From Nymphaea colorata (lineage: Eukaryota; Streptophyta; Magnoliopsida; Nymphaeales; Nymphaeaceae), in assembly GCF_008831285.2 (NCBI RefSeq), contig NC_045141.1, forward strand, positions 7,677,353 to 7,741,352: a DNA stretch of 64,000 bases, written 5' to 3'. The notes beneath the pieces were generated by a model. That model did no database searches. It saw only the letters and a program-made list of their open reading frames with translations, and was not told the origin of the DNA. Positions 1 through 10,950 of this stretch are shown one piece after another; the stretch's first letter is position 1, and each line of letters opens with the position of its first letter. The translations under genes and the position numbers were made by a program.

Positions 1-319
1 ACCTCAATTTTCACTCAACTTCCTACCAAGTTCTTCCAATGAGTTGAAAAGCTATGTGCAGCATTTCTATGAAGTGATAGCAGTGATGACAGAAAAACTC
101 ATTTAGTAAAATAGGACCAAATGTGTCACCCTAAATGCAATGCAAAAGTAGAGTTGGATTAAGAAAACTTAACGATAGCAACATAGCCTACCTAGCATAT
201 TTGGCACGCAAAGCTCTCAGCTCTAACAACATGTGGTTCTGTTGTGTTAGAAGGAAATATCTCCAAGGATGTAGCATGTGGAGTCCAAGTGTACCTTCAA
301 ATAGTTTTGTGCTTTGAAT
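1..319. other. Unassigned left edge
   Basis: AT-rich sequence with no recognisable gene or repeat. The small reading frame here has no family resemblance that I can see. It may be the more decayed upstream part of the LINE fragment that begins about position 320. Confidence 0.4.
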
Positions 320-1140
320 GATTATAAATAAGGCTTGGAGGCTGATAAAGGACTAGGTATCTTGGAAACTTAAGGATGGCAAGAGTGCCAAATTATGGGT
401 GGACAATTTGCTGAGGAGGTGTATAACTAAGTCAATTGGGGTCGACCATTCATTGTCTGTTGTTGTTAATGGTACTGCCACCATTAGCGATGTATGTTTT
501 GAAGCCAATCCAGATCTACTGTCTTTTTATTAGCAGCAGTTATCCTAAGATTGGCAATGTTACTCTTGTTGACGATCAGCAAGATGCTCTCATATGGATT
601 TTCAAGAGAACAAAGCAATATGTAGAAGAGAAATATGGGAAAGAATCTGTAGTTGGAGGGAGATTGAAATTTGGAGAAGTTTTGTCTGGCTTAGTAATGC
701 CTTCCTTAGGGCATGTTGGGTTGTCTACATAGGTTGTGAAGGAAAAATGCTTATTGATGGTAGATTAAAAAAAATTGGTTTTCAACTAGCATCTTAGTGC
801 TACAGAGTCTTTTCTTTAGTTGCAAAAGGATAATATGCTTTTTGAGATTTTGTTGCTAACATGTTTAACCAGCCTCCTTTGAAAGCCTAATCCATCAAGA
901 ATAGTCCCATTTGATGGTGCAAAAGGAAATTTCGAAGGAAGCCTTGGAAGGTTATATGGCATATTACTTTTACATGATTATCTGGTATGTTTGGTGCTTA
1001 AGAAATGAAGAAAAACACTCAATTGCCTTTCAATATGACAATTTTTGCTCCAAGCTATGGAACTATTGCCAAAACAATATTTGAAGATTAGTTGGGATCT
1101 GGCATCTTAAAAATGGTTGGAAGTTTGTTTACGATGTGGC
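320..1140 (+). mobile_element. Decayed LINE (L1-type) 3' ORF2 remnant
   Basis: Broken frames read like the C-terminal part of a plant L1-type LINE ORF2, after the reverse transcriptase. About 320-520 reads W-K-L-K-D-G-K-S-A-K-L-W-V-D, like the conserved tryptophan and 'gdG..vrfW.D' block. About 690-800 reads an alanine/valine-rich stretch and then R-L-K-K-I-G-F-Q-L-A-S, as in the zf-RVT zinc-binding region. About 970-1080 reads I-I-W-Y-V-W-C-L-R-N-E-E, like the terminal I-W-x-x-W-x-x-R-N block. Stops and frame changes are frequent, so it is a pseudogene fragment. The reverse transcriptase and endonuclease are not in the window. The assignment rests on motif spacing and is an inference. Confidence 0.55.
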
Positions 1141-4100
1141 ATTATCTCAAAGGATTGGGATTATAGTTTTGGCTAAAAGTTTGTTTACGGCGTAGCATTA
1201 TCTCAAAGGATCCACTACAGTATTAAAATGGCCTCGTGGAATGGGGAAGGCCTCAATTGAGTTGGAGGGCTGATTAGGTCTGTCAATGGTGATTTTCTTT
1301 ATGGAATTTGTTGTTGGTCTAGAAATGGCAGAATTCCTTGGTGCTAGATAGATGTTTAAGTAGGCTATCGGACTACGTTGATCATCTTGTAGTTCAATTA
1401 AACAAAAAAATGTTGGAAAGATCATCTCAAGAAGATTATTCAAGGTTCTGTGGAAGGTGCCAGTAACTTGTCACATGTCCAACTTCTTAGGCATAGGATC
1501 ATTTTGAAGAGAGCTGATCCTTTAGTGGATGCCTGAAGCATGTTGCTGCTATGTTCTAGTGAAATGAGATTCAAGGAATATGAGAGGAGATGGTCTATCT
1601 AGAACCCCACTCATTTTGGTAAATCTGTCATCTTGTTGAACATTTTGATTCTTTTCCTGTATATAATCCATTTTGTTGCTAATAATGTAGAGGGTCTTGA
1701 CCTCTCTAGGTTTTCACTAGAACAATCCCAGTTCTCTCTTGCCAATGTCCTCAATAAAAAGTAAATACCTAATTAAACAAGGAAATTTGAATTAAATTAA
1801 TTATGACTTCTTTTGTAATAAATCTTCAAGATTTTGTTTTTGGAAAATTTCATTATACACCATGCATCAAAGTTTTAAAACATAACTGATTTATGTCAAA
1901 TTAAGTAGATTTACTAGGGAAAAGTCAACTTATTGCATGCAAACACAAAACACTTCTTCGTTCAATGTACAAATGAACCTAATGTGCTACACAAAATGTG
2001 AAGCCTATTAACAGCAACAAATTAAAAGAAGAGCTTAAATGTAATTATTATATGAAAGATAAAACTAGAAACCAAACCATCTAGAATACAGTCCAAATCA
2101 GGAGTTTTCAATGGTGATCTATGCATGTAGCTCTTCCTCTAAAGAACTCCTTCTTTGTCCACATATGCCTATGCTCCCTTTCTCCAATAGTATGATGCCC
2201 TACGCCACAGCTCCAAAGCACGACAAAAGCTAAAACTACAACAAGAAAAACAGAAAAATAAAATTACTAGTCTAATTCAAATCTAACTAAGAAATCAAGA
2301 CACCACACTTAAATTTCAAGCTAGTAAAGTAAAGGCTGCATTGAATCGCTTTGGATCTTAGATTTGGGGCACACTTCAGATCATCTGACCAAGGAATCAA
2401 AATCTTTAAATGCATGGTTTTAAAACCCATGTTGTTTGACACACTTAGTCGATTCCTCGGATCGCTCTTGCTCTCTCTAAGCTTGAGCACCAAAAGGCGG
2501 ATGAGGAGGCAGAGGCTCGTCTATTGGTTGATGACACCCACATGAGGTGGAGGCACTCATGGGGATCGAAGAAGAGTAAGTGGCGTTGAGTGTTGACATT
2601 AAGTAGGAGGGATGAGAGCTTGGTTCTCTCTTTATGTTTTAAGCATGTAGTGGGCACATCTCCTATTCAATTCTTAGGAGGCTGCTTTTCTGATGGTATT
2701 GAGAGATGTTGGTAACTTGGTATTGAATTGAAGAATATTTAGGCTTAAGGATTGAGGTGTTATGTCCCCCTTCTTCCCTTCTCTCTCCCACCCCCTCCGA
2801 TTTCAAATTATGGAACTCACCGGCCTTATAGATTTGAAATCCTTATGATTAAAATTTTGACAAATGCTTTGCAAAATTGACTTTGGATATGAGGTCTGAG
2901 CTAAATATAACCTGAAAGTAAAAACAATACAACAATAACAACAATGAAGGAAATTAGCAACAAGTAAAACAAAAAGATATAGAGCCCACAACTTTATCAA
3001 CTATGCCTCCATGGGAAACAAACGAACACCTGCACAAGATCTAAATGTTCCTAAATGCTTATAGTTCTGTCAATGTTATGCAAAAAAATTTCCAATACAT
3101 TATACAATATACTGAAAAATCCCACAAAAGTGGAAAATAAATTGAAAAGCAAAAAGACTCAACTGAAGTGACAAACAAAAGCTGGTTTAGAAATCCTGCC
3201 ACATGTTTTCAGAAAAAAAGTTTGCTGACCAAAATCCAGCCCAAACATTACTTCTGAATTTTGGCATTTTATCTGTAAAAAAGTAATATGACTCCTGACA
3301 AAAATTTTGGGAAAAAAATTCAAGAAAACTCACAAAATGATGCCTCAAATTCCCTATTTTGAATCATGTGGGCTGAACTAAACTAAACATCATGTTATCA
3401 CACTTGTTTTTTGTCGAAAGTTGTTCCTTTGAATAAGACCATAGTTGTATGAATGTGGTGACATCAAGGCAAAACAAAACCTACTTAATAATATTTTTTT
3501 CATAAATATAAAAGATCTACCTGATTACCTATTGATTTACCTGAATTAAACAGCTAAAAGTTTAGCTAATTACTTTATAGAACTACAAATCTGAATAACT
3601 AATCAAGCTATTGAAAAAACTAAATAGATTAACATAAAAGAAGCACACAACCTAGAGTATGATATCAAATCAACAAGAACTAAAACAGAAAGAAATTAAG
3701 ACACAAGAGACCCCACCAAAATCCCTGGTCCAGAAGCAAGACGGTCCTATTTCTAACAAACTATACACTAGATGATAAAAGCAACAAGCACCTTAGATGT
3801 CTTCACCACCTTAGTCGACTGAGTCCAAATAATCTATCCTTATCTAATTCAATAACGTTCTTGGCTGATCAGATCAAGCCCGCTCTGGTCTACCACAACA
3901 GCAAAATAAAGAGCTTAATGCACCACATCTAATTAATAACTAACATCATGCATTCCAATTATAAAGGTGGCTGACTGAACTATCACTAAAAAGGTTAGAT
4001 CAAATTTAGATCTGATTCATTAGTTCGGATGCGATCAAGCTATATATATTGATCGCCATATATAGCCAGGCTAACACTAATTAGACAATCACCGCAACAA

Positions 4101-5269
4101 ATAAATCAAATATATTGCATGAGAAATAAATACAGAAAACGTAGACTATCCAGCAAACACACTTAAAGAAATTAATCAATCGATATTGCATTGTTCTATG
4201 CTAAAATTGAAATAAACAAGAAAAATGGGTAAAGGGGTTATTTATCCCCGCAATATGCTCCCAATTGGTTTGAGCAGCCTCCCAGCTTCTACATTCCTCC
4301 AAAAGATGATAAACTGAAACAAAAAAAAGGAGGGAGAGAGAGAGAATAGGCAAGAAGAGCCGGGTTTTGAAAAGGTGTTCAACCAAGAAAGAGAGAGGGC
4401 TTTCAAAAAATAAATCAAGGTGGGAATAGAGGGGGCAAGAGGTGTAAGAGGAGCTTATATAGATTCTGATTCTGGTATATATATATATATATATTGTGGG
4501 GTGGTGGACAGAGTTATTAATAGAGACCTCGTTCATGCACAAGCACCAAATATCTTTGTTGGTCAGTATCGCAGCCTGAACACCTTCCTCTGTCTTCAAG
4601 CTACTTTGCATGTTATGATCTCTGCAAAACATATATATTTAAAATTATAATTTAATAGAAAACAAAAGTCTGTCTCATCGAAAACACTAAAACGAATTAG
4701 GTTTAGTACTTCTTCTTGCCTTAGGCCATATATAAAGGGGATGGCACGATCTATGCAATCTTTGTCCTTCACATGTTGCCAATTGTAGATCTTTGAGAAT
4801 TTACCTGGATACACAAGCTAACTGATGAATATACGAGGGCTATATGCTCCTAAAATTCAAACTTACGAAAATAGCATACATCAAATTCTTTGATCGACAA
4901 TGCTACACTGCTATGTGTTGGATAATACTATATGATTAAAAATTAAATATATGTTACTTCATGAACCATTATTAAAACGTAATATTTCTATAAACTATTG
5001 CTATATTATAAACTATGTTAATGCTCATGTAACAGCTAATTTTTAGTAGTATATTTTTATTTTTAATCATTTTTGTAACATCTGATGTACAACAGTACAG
5101 AATTTAGAGGAGCTGAAAATCCTTCAAGAGCATTAACGACAATTTAAAATATAGCAGCGGCTTATAGTGTTTTTAATAATGATGATGAAATAACATATTT
5201 TTAATTTTTAATATTTGACAATATCTTATGAACAATAACATTGAATTTATAGAAGCTGGGTCATCTTCA
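1141..5269. other. Intergenic, no gene recognised
   Basis: About 4.1 kb of AT-rich DNA. Short frames at 2287-2657 and 4201-4632 have low-complexity content and resemble no family I know. Visible structure: a short direct duplication ending in 'gcattatctcaaaggat' at about 1108-1208, a (GA)n run near 4329-4346, and a (TA)n run near 4478-4494. I see no RNA gene. Confidence 0.5.
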
Positions 5270-5276
5270 GCTCCAT

Positions 5277-5281
5277 CCAAT
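5277..5281 (+). promoter_or_regulatory. CCAAT motif upstream of RCCR
   Basis: A CCAAT pentamer lies about 160 bp before the RCCR start codon. I see no convincing TATA box between it and the ATG. A pentamer is common by chance, so this is only a candidate promoter element. Confidence 0.2.
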
Positions 5282-5441
5282 CACTGTGAGAGGTTGCACC
5301 TGGCATGATCAGTCTGAAGCCCCTATCCCACTTTAGCCATATGATATGTTGCTTCCATTTGTACGACGGTCCTTTGTGGCCGTCGACGCTCCCGATGGAA
5401 CGGTTTTCTTATCCGCCCTCGATCACTCCGACTAGAACGCC

Positions 5442-8400
5442 ATGGCTCTGTTGCTCTCTCTCTCTCTCTCTTCGTTCTTTCCTAAGCCGGCATTCCAGGC
5501 CATAAACAGGACACCTCATGACAGCTCTCGTCTAAGTAGAGGACGAAGTCGAAGAAGTAGAAAAGGAAGAACACATCTTTCGTCCACTCGCTCCATGATG
5601 GCATCCACAAATAACCCAAATAGCTGGGTCCCGTTTCACAAACTTCTACCTGCACAGAGAACCCTCATGGAGTCGCTCATCACCACTGTGGATGCCCAAT
5701 TGGGCCCTCAGTTGAACCCTTGCATGACTCCTTCTGATGTCAGGTTCTTCCAGAACAAGGAGGGCACTTCTCTGGGGTCGGTCAATCTTAGATCAGGAAA
5801 AGGAAACTCCAAGGTATACACACTTTCGTCTTCTCCTACCAACTATATCTACTCATTTTTGGCATTTTGGTGCTCATGAAACTTGAGTTCCTATTTTTGG
5901 GTTCATGAAAATTTCGCAAGTTCTTTCATGTGCTTTCCTTCTTAAAGGACCCTTCTTTTGGCGGATATGGGTGCTCTAGATTTCAATACCTACTCATTTT
6001 TCCTTATTTGCTTAATAGAATATGGTTCATGAATTACCCGTGAATTTTGAGGCTAGCAACTAGCGTTGTAAATTCGTATCGAGCCTATTGGTCTGGGAGG
6101 ATTTAACATACCTGCAGGGAGAGTGTCAATGTACGTGAGGCTTTCACTCTGTCATGTCATTCAGAAGCTTGAGTGGGACACGAGATGGAGTGTTCCTCAT
6201 TGTGATCCAAGGATAACTAAAACTCATCTGAGAAGCGGTGCAAAGCTAACTTATGCTCTCATGGACCCTTCAATCGCTACTGTAAGAGAAGGGATCTCAA
6301 AGCCAGTATTTTAGATTTAATACCCCGGCTGGTAAAGCATGAATGAGGACTAATGGCATAACTGTATGATCCGTCTGGGAGGATGACTTTAAGGTAAACG
6401 ATAAAAACAAAGGTGAAACTTACCAACTGCAGTTCCTGAAGTTGGCACATCCAGATAAGATGGGTCTTCCAAATTTTGTTTCCAATTCCTTGATGGCATT
6501 TACAGTTCTTTTTCTCAAGCTAAAAGCTCCTTCCCAGTGACATTGAAATGCAGATCTGGAATACCGTGGTGGAAATTTAATAGTGCTCCTCAATAAGATA
6601 GTTATTTCCCGAAGGCTGAACCTGTAGATGCTTTTGATGGATTTTCACATTTCCAACTAGGTAGTTTCAAGTGGCGGATTATGTCCATTTATGTCTGAAT
6701 TAGTTTTGGGAAAGTAACATGGTTCCTAAATTCCCAATGGATCTGTGGCTTTGACCTGTCTGTCTTCTAATCACTTCATACTAATCTGAGCCTAGCAAAG
6801 ATATATTGCTTTACTGAAGCACCAAAAATAAGTCAGATCCAATGGAAGCGCTATCTCATTTCTTTGTGTATCTTAATTATGGCTGTGTTTTCTGGCATAT
6901 GATTGTTTCTGCTCAGATTGCATGGTCCAATGCTGGTTATCAAATGAATGTTTGGTTTCTTAATAACTGATTTCCTGTTTGGGTTGGAGAACACATAAAC
7001 TTAGTCAGAAAAAAGTACTGTTGTGCCTATAAGAATGCAATCTAAGAGAGAAAGGTAGTTTGCAACTGAATGGCACATTTATCCAAGGATAGTACATAGA
7101 ATGAACTGGTTTGGGACAATTTTTTGTTAAAATGTCCTGAACTGAAGGACAGAAAGTGTAGGACATGAAAGCCCACAATGAATGCAGTTAGTGTGTTTCT
7201 GAAAAATATGGATGTCCAAATAATTAATAAATATGCAAGCTGGATGAGCTTCTTCTAGGAGCTTTAAATAATCACTCCTGAATATGTTCAGGCTTTCAGT
7301 GGTAATCTTCCATTTTTATTTCTGATGCAGTGTTGTAAGTTGAAAGAATGGAAATTGATGTGCTTTAAATTTAGCAATCTTCTTTCTTTATGTTGCCATT
7401 TTCTTTTTTCTGTAAAATCCTAGTTCCGAAAGATATTGACGTGCAACATGTTTTTTTTTCTTTTAATTCCATTTACTTACAAAATCAGAATATGGATTCT
7501 GATAGTTGCTGAGATAGAACGACCAAGAGAGAAACTGTTTTTAGGAAGTAATGATGCACACAGGAAGGAATCTTTTGATAAATATCATCTATCTCACAAG
7601 TATCCTTTTGGCCAACCTATTTGTTATCTGTAAGAGAAATATGTTCTGCTGCATGGTTGTGGATGATCAAGGTTATTGAGCTTCAGTTGCACTTTGTAAG
7701 CTTAACAAATGAAAAGGTTGTCTTTTGCTTAATGTCAATCTTAGAGCATAAAACTGTTGCTTCAACTTCTGGAATAGATTTCACTATTACATTGGTATTT
7801 TGATTTTAGTGATATCATGCATCTGCAGTCACATGATTACCTAAAGCATGAGGCTGTTGAGTAACCATCATATGGTACTTTTCTTCTACTGCTAATTTAT
7901 ATGTGATATACGTGCTATCGTACATTTGGTTGTCCACATCCTTAACAATTTCTTTGCTTGAAACCTTTCTGATCTCGTATTAAATTACATGGATATGCTG
8001 CTAACAGGTTCGCTACATATTGGCTTCCTGGCTTCATTGCGAGCTCCCTTTTGGTTTGCTTGATATAACAACTCTTATGTGCATGCTTAACACCAATACA
8101 GATGCACCACACTTTCTTTTAGAGATAATACAAAATAGTCCAACTTCTGTAGTTCTCCTCGTAGATTTGCTCCCTAGAAGAGACCTTGTTCGGCACCCTG
8201 GTTACCTCAAGCAGTTCTATGAAGATACCCAGTTGGATTTACAAAGACAGAAACTGGAAAAACTTCCAGTAGTGCAGCCTTATGTCTCACCATTACTCTC
8301 TCTTCGAACAATTTTTTCTCCATCTGCAATATTATTGAAAATAAATTGTGAGTCTCAGTTAATTGATGGTAAAACTTGCTCTATGGAAGAGTTAATTGAT

Positions 8401-8625
8401 CAGCACTTAGGGAATGTTGTGAAAGAGATGATGGGTATTTGGTTGGAGCAGTGTGCCAGCCCTCAAGAAACAATAATGGATGAAAATGAGAGGGATTATG
8501 TTCTGGTGCGTGATAACATGATGAGGAACATTGGCATAGATAATGATCTGAGGGCAAACCTACCAAGATTGTTTAATTCAGACATTGCCGACCGAGTCCT
8601 GGCAGCTCTAGAGAAGGAAGTTTAG
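5442..8625 (+). CDS. RCCR: Red chlorophyll catabolite reductase, plastid (2 exons, 329 aa)
   Basis: Exons 5442-5813 and 8008-8625 join in phase 0 through a 2.2-kb GT-AG intron. RCCR (ACD2 in Arabidopsis) reduces red chlorophyll catabolite to the primary fluorescent catabolite with ferredoxin electrons, in plastids, as part of chlorophyll breakdown. Residues 1 to about 55 are rich in Ser and Arg and poor in acid, as in a chloroplast transit peptide. The mature part shows family blocks: W-V-P-F-H-K-L-L, R-S-G-K-G-N-S-K, A-S-W-L-H-C-E-L-P-F-G at 130-140, A-P-H-F-L-L-E at 157-163, Y-V-S-P-L-L-S-L-R, and L-P-R-L-F near 309-313. Glu163 and the acidic residues at 302-304 fall where the family's essential Glu and Asp lie. 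The ATG has good context (gccATGg). Length matches the Arabidopsis protein (about 320 aa). No defect is seen. Confidence 0.93.
5814..8007 (+). other. RCCR intron 1
   Basis: A 2194-bp intron with GT at 5814 and AG at 8006-8007. The reading frames inside it do not resemble RCCR, and family blocks run continuously across the splice, so no exon is missing. I recognise no mobile element in it. Confidence 0.75.
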
Positions 8626-9370
8626 GGTGTGACGAGAAGCAGAGTTGCATCTCATTAGAAAGGTCACTGTATATTTGTATCTTAACAGATTTTGCGAGTC
8701 TTGGATGGTGAGATTTAAAGTCTTACGTCACGTGGTTGTTCTAGTGTACAATGTTCATGTAGTTCTCTAAAGTCTCTCTCACCTGTAAATTTCTGTTTCT
8801 CAAGAAGGGAAATAGTAAGAATATGATTACTTAAGCTTAGACCATTTAGAGTTTGTTGCACTTTATCTTTGTCTAGAGCCTCCCGCCCACGAATGCTTGC
8901 TAGTCCATGATGTCTTGTTCAAATATATCATTCTAGACATTTGAAACTTAAAAACTTTTAGCCAGAAACGTAAAAACTTTTGCTTTTCACGTTTGGGATA
9001 GGTTTAACATAGTCACAAATAATGTTAATGAGTTTTAAACGGCGAGGTTTTTATTATGTATAATACGACGAACTTGAAAAAAAAAACAAGAAAAAAACGA
9101 ACAAAATACAATATTTTTTTAAAAAAAATTTAAAAACTAAAAATATGAAAAAAATAAAATAAGCTAGAAACTAATAACACAAACATCAAAGTAGACTTGT
9201 AACAAATAAAACATAAAAAATAAAAAATAAAATTGTTGGCATTAAAAAAAAGTTAAAAAAAGTAAAATGCTTTTTTTTTCGTTTTTAATCTTTTTTTTTT
9301 AAGTTTTAAACTACCATTTAATTTATCACATTTTTTCGCGTTTTTTTTTTCTAAGAAAACGGTTTCTGTA
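8626..9370. other. RCCR 3' flank and A/T-homopolymer tract
   Basis: Probable 3' UTR, then from about 9060 a stretch of long poly-A and poly-T runs (about 9078-9350). No gene is seen. The A-rich left half and T-rich right half could be a worn inverted repeat, but the homopolymers prevent a firm call. Confidence 0.4.
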
Positions 9371-9588
9371 ATAATCCTTAGTGCATTGCTTGGGTGAGAC
9401 TAGCTCAAGCCTCCCATCCATCACCTCTATCCAATCTCAAGGGGTATTGATAACAATACAATATGGCTATTTAGATACAAAATTATAGATAGCCATATTG
9501 TATTGTTATCAATACCCCTTGAGATTGGATAGAGGTGATGGATGGGAGGCTTGAGCTAGTCTCACCCAAGCAATACACTAAGGATTAT
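9371..9588. repeat. 218-bp near-perfect hairpin (100-bp arms, 18-nt loop)
   Basis: The left arm 9371-9470 is the reverse complement of 9489-9588, with one difference that I can see (gtgCattgc against gtgTattgc). The spacer 9471-9488 is 18 nt. If transcribed it would form a long, almost uninterrupted duplex. The right arm runs into 'ggattatataaact', a TATA-like sequence, so the unit may be an inverted copy of an LTR or promoter segment, or a foldback MITE. The flanking TA dinucleotides are palindromic and therefore do not show a target-site duplication. No protein is encoded. Confidence 0.93.
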
Positions 9589-10023
9589 ATAAACTGGGTT
9601 GAACCATGGGTTTTATCATCATTTTCTTCCTATACAACTAATTCTGTTGGAGTTGTAATTGATCCATCAAAATGCCCATAAAAAATTACTTTTCATAAAG
9701 GGAACGATTTGTCTTTTCCAAGTTAAGAAATTGAAATGAACTTCTCAACCACAAGTTAACTGAAGAAATTTGAGGAAAGGTATGAGTGAAAAGACAAAAA
9801 TTTGTGGTTTTGAATTGAAAACTAAAGAAGAAAAATTCATATGTAAGAAACAACTTTTCTATTTTCGTGCAGTGATAATGGAGGCGAATGGCTACCGTCA
9901 TTTTCCACTTTTACTTTTACTTTTTTTTTCTTCTGTTGAATCAACACCTTCAAACGGCCAGTCTATTTCTCATGCACAAACTATCTAAAGCTGATACATG
10001 CTGCTGGATCTCCAGAATTATAT
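9589..10023. other. Intergenic, no gene recognised
   Basis: AT-rich spacer between the hairpin and the tandem repeat. The small frames at 9686-9988 lie on opposite strands over the same bases and look like chance frames. Confidence 0.45.
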
Positions 10024-10190
10024 CACGGTTGAATTTTGATCATGATGAGGGAAAATGACACACGGTTGAATTTTGATCATGATGAGGGAAAATGACACAT
10101 TCATAGGTGTTGCGTGAACCCATAAGGGAGAAGAGATATATCACGGTTGAATTTTGATCATGATGAGGGAAAATGACACATTCATAGGTG
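10024..10190. repeat. 49-bp repeat, three copies (one partial)
   Basis: A unit starting 'cacggttgaattttgatcat' occurs at 10024-10060 (first 37 bp only), 10061-10109 and 10142-10190. Copies 1 and 2 abut and 32 bp separate copies 2 and 3. The copies look identical over the shared part, so the amplification is recent. It lies next to the truncated end of the LTR fragment at 10191-10950. Confidence 0.9.
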
Positions 10191-10950
10191 ATTGCGGGCG
10201 CCAGCACGCCAGTGCAGCCCAATTGCGTCAAGTTCTCATAAATGGGGGGCGAAACGCCCCCCTTATCTACTATAGACTAATGAGGGGCAGATTTCGCCTC
10301 CCTAGTCTTTCGCCCCCCTTATTGTCTCGTATAGACCAATAAGGGGTGGATTTCGCCTCCCAGTGGTCGTTCAAAAAATAAAAATGATAAAAAGAACGTA
10401 AAAATCATATTTTAAATGTTTATTTAAAGGGGTAAAAATGGTTTTGTTGCAAACGAAGCATACTGTTTTAAATGACTCTGGGCTCGTTTTAAATCCGGAT
10501 TGGGTTCAATCGGTCGCCGACGCGTTCTACTGAACTCAAAACATATTTTTGGTGTGAGGATGAGACATAAAACAAAGGGAAGGTTTGTGCATGCGCGCAT
10601 GGCACTCCAAAGAATCAAATTTTGTCATTTTGATCTCGGTTTTGAAATTTGAGTTTGAAATTCTCAATTTGGTCTAAACTTGGGTTTTGGATTTAATTCA
10701 GACCTGAGATTTAAATCTTGTGCCTAAAGTTGAGTTTTGAATTTGATTTTTGTGTTTGGACTCAGACGTCGGTCTGGAGATTCATTTAAATTGAATAGTA
10801 ATGAATTGGAATTAGGTAAGGATATGGAAGTTAGTTTTGGGTCTAGGGTCGGGCTTAAGGCCCAAGGAGTAAATCCAAATGAAGTAATTGAGATTTGAGT
10901 GAAAATGAAGTACACCCTTTTGTAAAAAAAAAAAAAAATGGGTGATAACA
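10191..10950 (-). mobile_element. Inverted 5' fragment of an Ogre-type LTR
   Basis: Read on the minus strand from 10950, this matches the + strand from about 51534 to 52200, the start of the large element at the right of the window. Shared landmarks in order are the terminus TGTTATCA, 'cattttcactcaaa', 'tctgagtccaaac', 'catgcgcgcatg', 'aaaatatattttt', and the 'ataaggg(g)tggattt' block. Sequence outside TGTTATCA differs between the copies, so that octamer marks the LTR edge. Homology fades near 10190, so most of the LTR is missing. Confidence 0.75.

Noticed and set aside
4201-4632. 143-codon minus-strand frame
   Set aside because: Its middle is translated from (TA)n and (GA)n microsatellites, there is no family resemblance, and an overlapping frame exists on the other strand.
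6123-6314. 63-codon frame as an extra RCCR exon
   Set aside because: Exons 1 and 2 already join at family-conserved residues in phase, and this peptide has no RCCR resemblance.
10024-10190. Regular repeats that might suggest a CRISPR-like array
   Set aside because: Only three copies, two of them abutting with no spacer, in a plant nuclear context with no cas genes.
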